From: a gamma proteobacterium SCGC AAA076-P13
Lineage (GTDB): Bacteria > Pseudomonadota > Gammaproteobacteria > Magnimaribacterales > D2472
Length of the DNA: 64,000 bases
Assembly (NCBI GenBank): GCA_000384935.1
Contig: ARRA01000001.1
Coordinates: 1-64,000, forward strand
Direction: 5' to 3'
Position 1 is the first letter of the stretch. The number at the start of each line of letters is the position of its first letter. The notes under the pieces are model-generated. The model searched no databases and was not told the DNA's origin. It saw only the letters and a program-made list of their open reading frames with translations. The translations under genes were made by a program, and so were the position numbers. Of the stretch, positions 44,399 to 53,018 are shown piece after piece.

Positions 44399-44522
44399 AG
44401 CGTTTGCACCTCTCACTACAATACTTAATATTATCCCAGTCTCTTTCCCATTTTTTTCGCCAACAGAAATCTTTTTTACAAACTAAACAATTTTTAGTTT
44501 CTAAGTTAATTTTTTTATGCAA
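44364..44522 (-). CDS. DUF2256 small zinc-ribbon-like protein, TTG start
   Basis: This 52-residue frame matches the DUF2256 pattern: an N-terminal basic segment, [20 protein letters not shown], then [16 protein letters not shown]. It has a CxxC and a CxxxC pair able to bind zinc. The start is TTG at 44522 with AGGA five bases upstream, and it overlaps the DUF1285 stop by eight bases. The frame ends within the DUF885 gene on the opposite strand. Function in the family is unknown. It is the last gene of a long minus-strand unit. Confidence 0.8.
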   Translation of the reverse strand: MHKKINLETKNCLVCKKDFCWRKKWERDWDNIKYCSERCKRSKNPKNPQSSR

Positions 44523-45051
44523 TTTTTCCTACTGGATAAAAATTAGAATTACTCTCTAAAAGAAGAATGCCGTTATTAACGTGATTGGCTTCAAGTGCAA
44601 AATCAATAATTTTATAATAAACACTTCTACTAAAAAAACCCTCTAAGTTATCTCTTACTTTAATCAAAGGAAGTGTTGTTCCTTCTAAATCAATAAGTCT
44701 CATGCTTTCCGGCCGCTCTAATTCAAATGAATAATTTAGGTTTGTTGTAAGTTCGATAGTATTCTCATTGTGCTTAAAATCAATAATCATATATGGTGCA
44801 ATTTCTACCTCAACAGGGACTTTTTCACTTGGTGTAACAAGGAAATATTCGTCATCATCTTTTCTTAAAACACTGGCAAATAAATTAACCAATTTTTGGT
44901 TTTTGATAATTGATTTATTATAAAACCATTCGCCCTCTCGATTAATTGATATTTGTTGCCCAATACATAACTCAGGGTTCCATAAGTGAACTGGAGGAAA
45001 CTTTATATCTTTTGAGCTTTCAAGGCTTTTAGTAATTTTAGAAATACTCAT
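44515..45051 (-). CDS. DUF1285-family protein
   Basis: The protein of 178 residues has the DUF1285 signatures [20 protein letters not shown] and [24 protein letters not shown], then [23 protein letters not shown] and a C-terminal [14 protein letters not shown]. The family is widespread in proteobacteria with no assigned role; structures resemble two small beta domains. The ATG at 45051 is chosen over 45081 because the family starts near this point; it still overlaps the LysE stop by 14 bases. Confidence 0.85.
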   Translation of the reverse strand: MSISKITKSLESSKDIKFPPVHLWNPELCIGQQISINREGEWFYNKSIIKNQKLVNLFASVLRKDDDEYFLVTPSEKVPVEVEIAPYMIIDFKHNENTIELTTNLNYSFELERPESMRLIDLEGTTLPLIKVRDNLEGFFSRSVYYKIIDFALEANHVNNGILLLESNSNFYPVGKIA

Positions 45052-45643
45052 AAATAGATCTGAAAAAAATTGATAAACCAATGATACAAAGTAAAAAGCT
45101 CATTATGTATTTAATAATCTTATTTTCATGAATATTAAAACTATTATTTTTTAAGCTCAGCATATAGCTAACTAACATAAACCAAAGACATGAAGTTATT
45201 GAAAAATACACTGGGTATATATAAAAATAAACCCCGTCTATATTTTCAATAAGAATAGTGAATAAAGAAACAAAAAAAATAAAAGCTTTAATATTAAAAA
45301 TATTTGTAATAAATCCAGTGGTAAAACTATTTAGAGGCTTAAAGTCTTCAGCACCAGAAGAAATATGATTCTCTGACGGCTTAAGCATCATGATGCTTAA
45401 ATAAATTATGTAAGAGCCACCAAATATACTTATAAGAAGCTTGTATAAATCGTTAGATAAAATAAATAAAGATATTCCACTAATCGCTAAAAAACAATGA
45501 AAAGAAATACCAAAACCAATTCCCAAAGCTGCAATAAAACCAGATTTACGTCCATGCAAGGTAACTTGTCTGATGATGATTGCGGTGTCAGGGCCTGGAC
45601 TTGTGAGCGCTATAAAGTGAGCAATTGATGACCATATAAACAT
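45038..45643 (-). CDS. LysE/RhtB-family amino-acid exporter
   Basis: This 201-residue membrane protein with about six helices begins with AHFIALTSPGPDTAIIIRQ, the LysE/RhtB family signature, followed by GFIAALGIGFGISFHCFLAISG and NIFNIKAFIFFVSLFTIL. It probably exports an amino acid such as homoserine, threonine or lysine. It lies two bases from murB upstream and overlaps the DUF1285 gene downstream. Substrate not determinable. Confidence 0.88.
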   Translation of the reverse strand: MFIWSSIAHFIALTSPGPDTAIIIRQVTLHGRKSGFIAALGIGFGISFHCFLAISGISLFILSNDLYKLLISIFGGSYIIYLSIMMLKPSENHISSGAEDFKPLNSFTTGFITNIFNIKAFIFFVSLFTILIENIDGVYFYIYPVYFSITSCLWFMLVSYMLSLKNNSFNIHENKIIKYIMSFLLCIIGLSIFFRSIYEYF

Positions 45644-45645
45644 AA

Positions 45646-46644
45646 TTAAGAAATTATATTCGGTTCAATATCTAATTTAATATTAAATGTAGAAAATACT
45701 TTATCTTGGATTGATTTAGCATATAAAAGAACTTCAGATTGATTGGCATTGCCATTTGTAACTAAAACTAATGCGTGTTTATGATAAAGGGATACATTTG
45801 GAGATGGGGGTATTTGATCTTTTATTAATTCAATAAGCCTAGCAGCCCCAACTTTTACTAGATCACTACCAGTATCCCAGATAAGTAATTCTGAGATGTT
45901 ATAAATTTCAAAGCTAATTGTATTTCTGTTAATTACTGGGTTCTTAAAAAAACTGCCAACGTTAAATATCTCATGATGATTTGGTAGTACTGATTTTCTT
46001 ATATCTGTAACTATTTTTGCCAAGCTTTTAGAAGTAAGCTGTTTCGCATCAATATTATTAGAACTCATGAAGGTTTTAATAGATTTATATTCAGAATTAA
46101 GGGTCCTAGATTCATCAACTTTAAATTTGATTGATTGAATAAATAGTGAAGAGTTTTTTAAAGATGATGATCTGTAAGCAAAATTACATTCATTGTTAGA
46201 TAAATTTATTGATTCATTTTTTGTAAAGTCGAAACACTCAACCTCATCTATTAACGAAGATACCTCGGCTCCATAAGCACCAATATTTTGAATTGGAGAG
46301 GCTCCAACAGACCCTGGTATTAACGATAGATTTTCGAATCCTTTAATCTTATTTTCAAGTGTAAATTGAACCAACTCATCCCAGTTAACTGCTGAGCCAA
46401 CATTAATAATTTTGGGAGAACTAAATGACATAAAGTTAAAGTTTGATTTAATTATTAATCCATCAAAAAACTCAGGAGGGATTATATTGGTGCCCTCCCC
46501 AAGTATTAGATATTTAAGATTATTGTTATTTATGTATCTCGATACCTCATGAAGATCATCTATATTGGAGACAACAACAGATTCTTTTGCAATTGAGTTG
46601 AGTTTTAAAGAATTCAAGATCGGCTTATTGGATTCAATAATCAT
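45646..46644 (-). CDS. murB: UDP-N-acetylenolpyruvoylglucosamine reductase MurB
   Basis: MurB uses NADPH and FAD to make UDP-MurNAc for peptidoglycan. The 332-residue type I enzyme has LGEGTNIIPP near residue 48, LIPGSVGASPIQNIGAYGAEV near 105, the catalytic-serine motif VGSFFKNPV, and a C-terminal conserved glutamate in LDIEPNII. The start overlaps the kdsB stop by four bases. Its place after kdsB in an envelope-biogenesis run is common in Gammaproteobacteria. Confidence 0.96.
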   Translation of the reverse strand: MIIESNKPILNSLKLNSIAKESVVVSNIDDLHEVSRYINNNNLKYLILGEGTNIIPPEFFDGLIIKSNFNFMSFSSPKIINVGSAVNWDELVQFTLENKIKGFENLSLIPGSVGASPIQNIGAYGAEVSSLIDEVECFDFTKNESINLSNNECNFAYRSSSLKNSSLFIQSIKFKVDESRTLNSEYKSIKTFMSSNNIDAKQLTSKSLAKIVTDIRKSVLPNHHEIFNVGSFFKNPVINRNTISFEIYNISELLIWDTGSDLVKVGAARLIELIKDQIPPSPNVSLYHKHALVLVTNGNANQSEVLLYAKSIQDKVFSTFNIKLDIEPNIIS

Positions 46645-47357
46645 AGATTTTTAAGATATAAAATAGCATTATCGACATCCTCTTGGGTGTCTATTCCACC
46701 TTGAACAGTATTAGTATAAGAGCTCACATAAATAGAAAAATTATTATCCATAAATCTTAGCTGCTCTAGCTTTAATTCAAGCTCACGCTCCGTAGGAGTT
46801 AATTCTACTAACTTATTTAAAGTTGATAATCTGTATCCATATATACCAAGATGATGAGATACGTTTTTAGTATTAACTTTGCATATTCGTTGAAAATCAT
46901 CCGCATAATTGTTAGTTGTATGAACTTTGACACAGTTTGGGTTTTGAAGATCATTCACATTAGTAATCTTCTGTGAAGCTGTAATAACATCACAAGTATT
47001 TTTGTTAAAATCGTTTTGTATTAATTCTAGAAGGTCGATAGGCACAAAAGGCTCATCTCCCTGCAAATTTATAATAAACCTATTATCAGGCAAATTAAGT
47101 ATTTTAGCGGCCTCACAGACCCTGTCTGTTCCAGATATATGGGATTCTGAGGTCATAACAACATTGTTAGTAAAGTTTTTAACATGATTTTCAATTAAAG
47201 AAGAATCTGTAGCTATGTACACATCATCTGTTAGCTTTGAAGCTTGTATAAATACTCTTTGTATCAAAGACAAACCATGAATTTCAACAAGCGGCTTATT
47301 AGGCAATCTTGTTGACCCAATTCTTGACGGAATAAGGATTGTTAAATTAGAACTCAT
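46641..47357 (-). CDS. kdsB: 3-deoxy-manno-octulosonate cytidylyltransferase KdsB
   Basis: KdsB activates Kdo as CMP-Kdo for the LPS inner core. The 238-residue protein has the nucleotide-binding IPSRIGSTRLPNKPL at the start, MTSESHISGTDRVCEAA, INLQGDEPFVPIDLLE and HLGIYGYRLSTLNKLVEL, ending GGIDTQEDVDNAILYL. It directly abuts the MsbA-LpxK fusion gene with no spacer and overlaps murB by four bases. Confidence 0.97.
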   Translation of the reverse strand: MSSNLTILIPSRIGSTRLPNKPLVEIHGLSLIQRVFIQASKLTDDVYIATDSSLIENHVKNFTNNVVMTSESHISGTDRVCEAAKILNLPDNRFIINLQGDEPFVPIDLLELIQNDFNKNTCDVITASQKITNVNDLQNPNCVKVHTTNNYADDFQRICKVNTKNVSHHLGIYGYRLSTLNKLVELTPTERELELKLEQLRFMDNNFSIYVSSYTNTVQGGIDTQEDVDNAILYLKNL

Positions 47358-50117
47358 TTATGAAAGATTTTTTAGTTTGCTGTCTAACTTTTCCATGAAC
47401 TTAGATGATACTTCTGCTTCAATAGTTAAATACCAAATTTTATTATTATCAAAGTCTTTGCACTTAGACGCATCTTTTTCTGTCATGATTATAGGAAGAT
47501 GATCTAGATAATGAACATCTTCAGATATAAAATTATGATGATCTGGAAATGGATTTCTAGTGATATCAAAGCCAAGTCTTGCTAGTAGATCAAAAAATCT
47601 TCCAGGATTGCCGAGACCAGCAACTGCATGAACTTGTTTATGCATAGGCCAGTCTTCTACTGAGTAGGATTTACCTGATTTGAGATGTATAAATTTAGCA
47701 GGACTTACATTCATTAAATGCTCTCCATCTTCTGTTGGCCCACTATTATTTACAATAAAATCAACAGAATCCAATCTCTTTAAAGATTCGCGTAATGGGC
47801 CAGCTGGAAAAGATAAGTTGTTACCAAATCTTCTTTTGCCATCTATTACTACTATCTCAACATCTCTATTCATGTTGTAATGCTGAAGGCCATCATCAGA
47901 AATAATGACGTCACAATCATGATTATCATTTAATGTCTTTAGGGCTCTTACCCTATTTTTATCTATATAAAAAGGAATGTTAAGTGTTGAGAGTATTTGA
48001 GCTTCATCACCAGTTTGTTTAACAGGTGTTTCATTTGTAACCCTTAAGGTTTCTTTGAACTTACCACCATAACCTCTACTTACAATACCTGGCTTATAAC
48101 CTAACTTTATTAACTCAGTGGCTATATATTTAACTAGTGGAGTTTTACCAGTCCCACCAATAGTTAAATTGCCAACGATAATTATTGGTACTTCAGATTT
48201 ATATTTTTTAAGAGAATTTTTTAAAAACTTTCTTCTTTTTCTTCCAGTGAAATAAGAAACAGCCAAAGCAAAAGGATAGAGTAAATATAACCACAAGCTT
48301 TTTTTGTACCAGCTATCGACTACTAAGCTTGAATTAAACTCATCATCAAATCTTGGAACATATAATGATTTAGATTTGGTGATAGTTTTTTTAGTAGAAG
48401 GACTATCTTCAAAGTTATTTTTATATAAAGATCTATAAATCCCATCTGATTCAATTAATTCATCATGAGTACCAAATTCAGATATAGACCCGTCATCTAG
48501 AACGATAATCTTATTTGCGTTTTCAATAGTTGATAATCTGTGTGCTATTACTATAGTGGTTCTATTTGTAATTAGTTTCTCTAAAGCCTCTTGGACAATC
48601 AACTCTGATTCAGTGTCTAATGAAGAAGTAGCTTCATCTAAAATAATAATTGGTGAATCTTTGTAGAAAGCTCTAGCTATTGCAAGTCTCTGTCTCTGCC
48701 CACCAGAAAGAAGAACACCATCGTCTCCTATTTCAGAATCATATCCTTCAGGCAAATTCTCTATAAAATCACTACAACCTGCTAATAATGCAGATTCTTT
48801 AAGTTTAGCTAAGTCAATATCATCATCTCCATAGGCTATATTCTTAGCTATAGAGTCATTAAATAATGATGGTGATTGGTTAACTATAGATATAGAAGAT
48901 CTTAAATGGTCTAAAGAATAGCCATTAACAGAAATACCATCAATTAAAATATCACCAGATGTATGGTTGTAGAACCTAGGAATAAGATTAGCAATTGTTG
49001 ATTTACCCGAACCAGATTTACCAACTATAGCTACTGTTTCATTCTTTGATATTGAAAAAGATATGTTTTTGAGTATCTGGCCACCTGTGTTGTAAGCAAA
49101 GTCTACACCTTCAAATACTATATCTCCTGAAATTTTATCCTCAATGCTACCTTCATTATTTTCATTTTCCTGGTCCAATTGATCAAAAATTTCATTTGCA
49201 GCTGCAAGACCCTTTTGAACAATAATATTAATGTTAGAAAGTTGTCTTATTGGTTTTGCCATAAGCCCTGCTGCGGTAAAGAAAGCAACAAAGGTCTCTG
49301 CATCAAGACTTATCCCTAGCTGAGACCCTAAAGCAAAGTATGCAACTAATGATAAAGATACAGATACTAGTACTTGAATAATTGGCGTAGCCATATTGCC
49401 TGTAGCCTCAAGCTTAAGATTTTGATTTTTGTTAGATGCATTGGCTACTAAAAATCGACTATTTTCATAATCTTGTGCGTTAAAACTTTTAATCTCAACA
49501 TGTCCATCCACTGCTTCAGATGCTATGTGAGTAACATCACCCATAGCTGTTTGTATTTTAGTCGCTAGTTTTTTTAACCTTTTGCCAGCTATATAAACAA
49601 TGATTGCTATTAAAGGTGCTGTTCCAATTAATAAAAGTGTAAGTTTAAAATTTAAGAAGGTTAAATAAGCAAAAAGCCCTATAAGAAGAAAACCCTCTCT
49701 TACAAATGTTTTAACAGCATTCGACGCAGCACCTGAAACCTGTGTAGTTGTAAAAGTGATTCTATTAATAAGTTGGCCAGACTGATTAGAATCAAAATAA
49801 GATTTAGGAAGGTCATGAAGTTTTTGAAAAAGTTCTGCTCTCAAGTCATGAACTATTCCAAAACCAACTCTAGACATGAAATAATTGCCAATAAAGAACC
49901 CTATTCCTCTACCCATAGCTATAAAAATTAAAGATAATGCTAATAATGTATGAAGACTTTCATCTTCAGCATTGATAAATTTAATAATACGTCTAATCCA
50001 ATCAACTGCTGCTATATCTGCCGCTGCAAACATAATAAAACCAACAACACTTATAAGAAATGACCATTTATATCTAAAGGTATAACCAAGGATTCTTCTT
50101 AAACTTCCAGTTTTCAT
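47358..50117 (-). CDS. MsbA-LpxK fusion: lipid A flippase joined to lipid A 4'-kinase
   Basis: One 919-residue frame encodes two enzymes that are normally separate neighbours. Residues 1-575 are MsbA: six membrane helices, Walker A VGKSGSGKSTIA, signature LSGGQRQRLAIARA and Walker B IIILDEATSSLD. A 25-residue linker rich in Ser/Lys follows. From about residue 595 comes LpxK, with an N-terminal membrane helix (LWLYLLYPFALAVSYFTGR), Walker A VGNLTIGGTGKTP near 650, VSRGYGG and ISDDGLQHYNMNRD. LpxK phosphorylates the lipid A precursor at the inner face and MsbA flips finished core-lipid A. No stop or start separates them. The start overlaps exbD by four bases. Confidence 0.93.
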   Translation of the reverse strand: MKTGSLRRILGYTFRYKWSFLISVVGFIMFAAADIAAVDWIRRIIKFINAEDESLHTLLALSLIFIAMGRGIGFFIGNYFMSRVGFGIVHDLRAELFQKLHDLPKSYFDSNQSGQLINRITFTTTQVSGAASNAVKTFVREGFLLIGLFAYLTFLNFKLTLLLIGTAPLIAIIVYIAGKRLKKLATKIQTAMGDVTHIASEAVDGHVEIKSFNAQDYENSRFLVANASNKNQNLKLEATGNMATPIIQVLVSVSLSLVAYFALGSQLGISLDAETFVAFFTAAGLMAKPIRQLSNINIIVQKGLAAANEIFDQLDQENENNEGSIEDKISGDIVFEGVDFAYNTGGQILKNISFSISKNETVAIVGKSGSGKSTIANLIPRFYNHTSGDILIDGISVNGYSLDHLRSSISIVNQSPSLFNDSIAKNIAYGDDDIDLAKLKESALLAGCSDFIENLPEGYDSEIGDDGVLLSGGQRQRLAIARAFYKDSPIIILDEATSSLDTESELIVQEALEKLITNRTTIVIAHRLSTIENANKIIVLDDGSISEFGTHDELIESDGIYRSLYKNNFEDSPSTKKTITKSKSLYVPRFDDEFNSSLVVDSWYKKSLWLYLLYPFALAVSYFTGRKRRKFLKNSLKKYKSEVPIIIVGNLTIGGTGKTPLVKYIATELIKLGYKPGIVSRGYGGKFKETLRVTNETPVKQTGDEAQILSTLNIPFYIDKNRVRALKTLNDNHDCDVIISDDGLQHYNMNRDVEIVVIDGKRRFGNNLSFPAGPLRESLKRLDSVDFIVNNSGPTEDGEHLMNVSPAKFIHLKSGKSYSVEDWPMHKQVHAVAGLGNPGRFFDLLARLGFDITRNPFPDHHNFISEDVHYLDHLPIIMTEKDASKCKDFDNNKIWYLTIEAEVSSKFMEKLDSKLKNLS

Positions 50118-50518
50118 TTTTCTATTGTTCTAATTTGAACTTCATTAAACCCATTTTTACCAAGAATATCCATTATTTTGATAACCCAAGCATGAATAGC
50201 TGTCGCATCAGCGTTTAATATAACTGACTCATTCGTATTATTAAGTAAAAAAATAGCATTCTGCAATTCTTCTGTATTATTAATATTTATGAGCTGATCA
50301 TTAATATAAACACTGCCATCACTAATAATACTTATTTCGTTAAATGATTGATTTGGTATTGATTGAAAGGATTCTGATTCAGGTAAATCTAATGATAAAA
50401 ACTGAGAATCTCCAACTTTAGATGTAACTACAAAAAAAATAACAAGCAAAAAAACTATATCAATAAGAGGCGTAATCTCAACAGAAAAAGATGATTTTTC
50501 AGTATTTAAAAATTTCAT
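50114..50518 (-). CDS. ExbD/TolR-family biopolymer transport protein
   Basis: This 134-residue protein has a single N-terminal membrane helix with the functional Asp in VEITPLIDIVFLLVIFFVV (Asp near residue 19) and a periplasmic domain. With the preceding ExbB-like protein it forms a proton-driven motor that powers TonB or, in this lol-msbA context, an unknown envelope process. Overlaps exbB and msbA-lpxK by four bases each. Confidence 0.92.
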   Translation of the reverse strand: MKFLNTEKSSFSVEITPLIDIVFLLVIFFVVTSKVGDSQFLSLDLPESESFQSIPNQSFNEISIISDGSVYINDQLININNTEELQNAIFLLNNTNESVILNADATAIHAWVIKIMDILGKNGFNEVQIRTIEK

Positions 50519-51114
50519 TTATTTATAACGTCAATAAACCTAGAAACTTCAACTTGTAAACTTATTAATAAAAAAGAGACTTTATGTTCAAAGTATTTAT
50601 GAAGTACCAAACCAGGAACAGCTATAAATAAACCAAAAGCAGTTGTTATAAGCGCCTGCGATATTCCTTGCGCAAGAAGATCAGGATTTGCCCCAGAAGT
50701 CTCTGTAAGACCTGTAAAGGCTGTAATCATCCCAACAACAGTCCCAAGCAAGCCTAGTAAAGGACTTATTGTTGCAATAGTACCAAGCATATTTAGATTT
50801 CTTTCAAGAAGAAACTTAACTTCAATAGCCTTTTCCTCTATCTTAGATTCAAGATTCTGTCTTGGAAGATCTTTATATTGAATAACAGAGACTAAAAGGA
50901 AGCCAAGAGATGACAGCTCAGCAATTTCATTACTTTGTTTGTTATTGATAAGGTTTTTATTAAAAAGATTAACTATTTGATTGGTTAATCCATTTGGTGT
51001 AACTAACCTTTCTTGAAGAAACCAAAGTCTTTCAACTGAAATAGTGATTATCAAGACACTACATGCCAATAATGGCCACATAAATGGGCCGCCGGCTAAA
51101 ATAAAATCTGTCAT
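50515..51114 (-). CDS. ExbB/TolQ/MotA-family proton channel
   Basis: The 199-residue protein has three membrane helices and a MotA/TolQ/ExbB domain: GPFMWPLLACSVLIITISVERLWFL at the N-terminus, LGTIATISPLLGLLGTVVGMITAF near residue 115, and ALITTAFGLFIAVPGLV with the pore threonines. It pairs with the adjacent ExbD. Located between lolD and exbD, an arrangement known in several Gammaproteobacteria. Confidence 0.93.
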   Translation of the reverse strand: MTDFILAGGPFMWPLLACSVLIITISVERLWFLQERLVTPNGLTNQIVNLFNKNLINNKQSNEIAELSSLGFLLVSVIQYKDLPRQNLESKIEEKAIEVKFLLERNLNMLGTIATISPLLGLLGTVVGMITAFTGLTETSGANPDLLAQGISQALITTAFGLFIAVPGLVLHKYFEHKVSFLLISLQVEVSRFIDVINK

Positions 51115-51786
51115 TTAAATCTCACTTATTGTTTTATCTTCTATTTTATAGATAGTTTTAAAGTTTTTAATAAAGTTATTATCATGAGTAGCTGCAACTA
51201 AAGCAACACCATGCTTGTTTGATATATCAAAAAGTAAGTCTTGAATAATTTGTGCATTTTTATCATCTAAATTTCCAGTTGGCTCATCAAGAAAAATAAT
51301 TTTAGGTTTATTTATTAATGCTCGTGCTATTGCCACTCTTTGCTTTTCACCACCAGAAAGCTTCCAAGGCAAATGGTTTAATCTATGAGACAGACCAATT
51401 AGTTCTGCAAGCTCATGCGCATCATCTTTAAGGCTGGGATTGGTATTTGCCAGCTGACCAGGTATTAAAATATTTTCTATGACTGTTAAATCTTCCATCA
51501 AATGATGAAATTGATACACAAAACCAAAATTTTCTAACCTATGCTTGCTTAGCTCATTTTTAGTAAAAGATGAGATATCAACATTATCAATACAAATTTT
51601 TCCAGAAGTTGGAGTGTCGAGTGCTGCAAGAAGATGTAGCAAGGTAGATTTACCAGAACCTGAGTTTCCTGATATTGCAATTTGATCATGGAGATTAATA
51701 GTTAAATTAATGTTGTGTAGTACATCGATACTTTCTTCGTTAGTAGTATAAGACTTTGAGAGATCTACTGACTTAAGATTATTCAT
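51115..51786 (-). CDS. lolD: Lipoprotein-releasing ATPase LolD
   Basis: LolD is the ATPase of LolCDE, which extracts outer-membrane lipoproteins from the inner membrane. The 223-residue ABC protein has Walker A SGNSGSGKSTLLHLLAALD, the signature KLSGGEKQRVAIARAL and Walker B PKIIFLDEPTGNLDDKNAQ. The LolD-specific FVYQFHHLMEDLTVIENIL region is present. It overlaps lolC by eight bases. Confidence 0.95.
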   Translation of the reverse strand: MNNLKSVDLSKSYTTNEESIDVLHNINLTINLHDQIAISGNSGSGKSTLLHLLAALDTPTSGKICIDNVDISSFTKNELSKHRLENFGFVYQFHHLMEDLTVIENILIPGQLANTNPSLKDDAHELAELIGLSHRLNHLPWKLSGGEKQRVAIARALINKPKIIFLDEPTGNLDDKNAQIIQDLLFDISNKHGVALVAATHDNNFIKNFKTIYKIEDKTISEI

Positions 51787-53014
51787 GTCTAAGAATCTCT
51801 ATAGGATTAAGCTTAGTAACACTCAATGCAGGTATTAATGAGGAGAATATACTAAATAAAAATGATAAAAAACAAATTAATACAATCTGATTAACATCAA
51901 TAAAATATGGAAAATAATTAATAAAATACGCTTCTAATAAATTTCTTTGAAGAAGCTGTTCGAGCCAAAGTATAAGGTTGTTGATATTTAGAGTTATTAA
52001 TATGCCAAATAAAATCCCAATAAAAATTCCAATAAGGCTAACCATGAGGCCCTGATAAAAGAAAATTAAGATAAGCTGACTATCTGATGCACCGATAGTT
52101 TTAAGTATGCCTATTTCTCTTTCTTTAGATTTTACAGTCATGATGATTGTTGAAAGAACAAGAATAGATGCAACTCCTACAATTAAAAACAACATTAAAC
52201 TTATTAATAATTTTTCAAATTGAATGGCTTCAAATAATGTTCCGTGAGTCTGCTTCCAAGATGATGAGTAATAAGGCATTGATATCGAATCTATTGATTT
52301 TGCAGCCTTATATGCGATTTCATCTGCTTTAAATAAATCTGATGTTTTTATCCTGATTGAAGTAGTCTCGTTTTTAATTCCCTTAAGCTTTTGGGCAAGT
52401 GAATGGGAAATCAATACTAAAGATTGATCAATCTCAGCTCTTAGTTCAAAAATTCCAACAACCTTAAGGGTTACCGACCTTGGGTAAGAGCCAATGATAG
52501 AGGATCGGATATCGGACGTTGTGACTGTTAAAGTGTCTCCAATAAAAACTCCAAGCGATGATGAAAGCCAGCTTCCAATTATTATAGAATTCTTTTCATT
52601 AAGGTTTTCTAAAGTGCCATAAACCATATAATTTGGAATAATAGACATATTGGGTTCAGCATTTACATCTATTCCAGTTATAGACACACCCTTGCTTGAT
52701 GATGAGGAAGAAATTAAGCCTTGCAGGGATATATATGGCGCTGCTTCTAATATATTCTTATTCTCTTTTAATACCTTAATTGTATTTGTGTATTCAGGAA
52801 TTGATTCGTCTGAATAAATAACAGCATGTGGAACTACACCCAATATTCTATCTTGGAGTTCTTTTTCAAAACCATTCATTACAGACATAACAACAATTAA
52901 GCTGCAAACACCAATACCAAGACCTGAAATAGCTAGAAATGAAGTAAAAGAAAATACTCCACCCTTATTAGACTTAAAATACTTATAGGCTAAGTTAAAC
53001 GGTAAAGAAAACAC
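51779..53014 (-). CDS. Lipoprotein-releasing permease LolC/LolE
   Basis: The 411-residue protein has four membrane helices, one N-terminal and three C-terminal, around a large periplasmic domain. Signatures include FTSFLAISGLGIGVCSLIVVMSVMNGFE at the start and SKEREIGILKTIGASDSQLI near residue 290. Only one such permease gene is present here. Many bacteria use a single LolF homodimer instead of LolC plus LolE, and that may apply here, though another copy could lie elsewhere. Confidence 0.92.
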   Translation of the reverse strand: MFSLPFNLAYKYFKSNKGGVFSFTSFLAISGLGIGVCSLIVVMSVMNGFEKELQDRILGVVPHAVIYSDESIPEYTNTIKVLKENKNILEAAPYISLQGLISSSSSSKGVSITGIDVNAEPNMSIIPNYMVYGTLENLNEKNSIIIGSWLSSSLGVFIGDTLTVTTSDIRSSIIGSYPRSVTLKVVGIFELRAEIDQSLVLISHSLAQKLKGIKNETTSIRIKTSDLFKADEIAYKAAKSIDSISMPYYSSSWKQTHGTLFEAIQFEKLLISLMLFLIVGVASILVLSTIIMTVKSKEREIGILKTIGASDSQLILIFFYQGLMVSLIGIFIGILFGILITLNINNLILWLEQLLQRNLLEAYFINYFPYFIDVNQIVLICFLSFLFSIFSSLIPALSVTKLNPIEILRHE

Positions 53015-53018
53015 TGTA

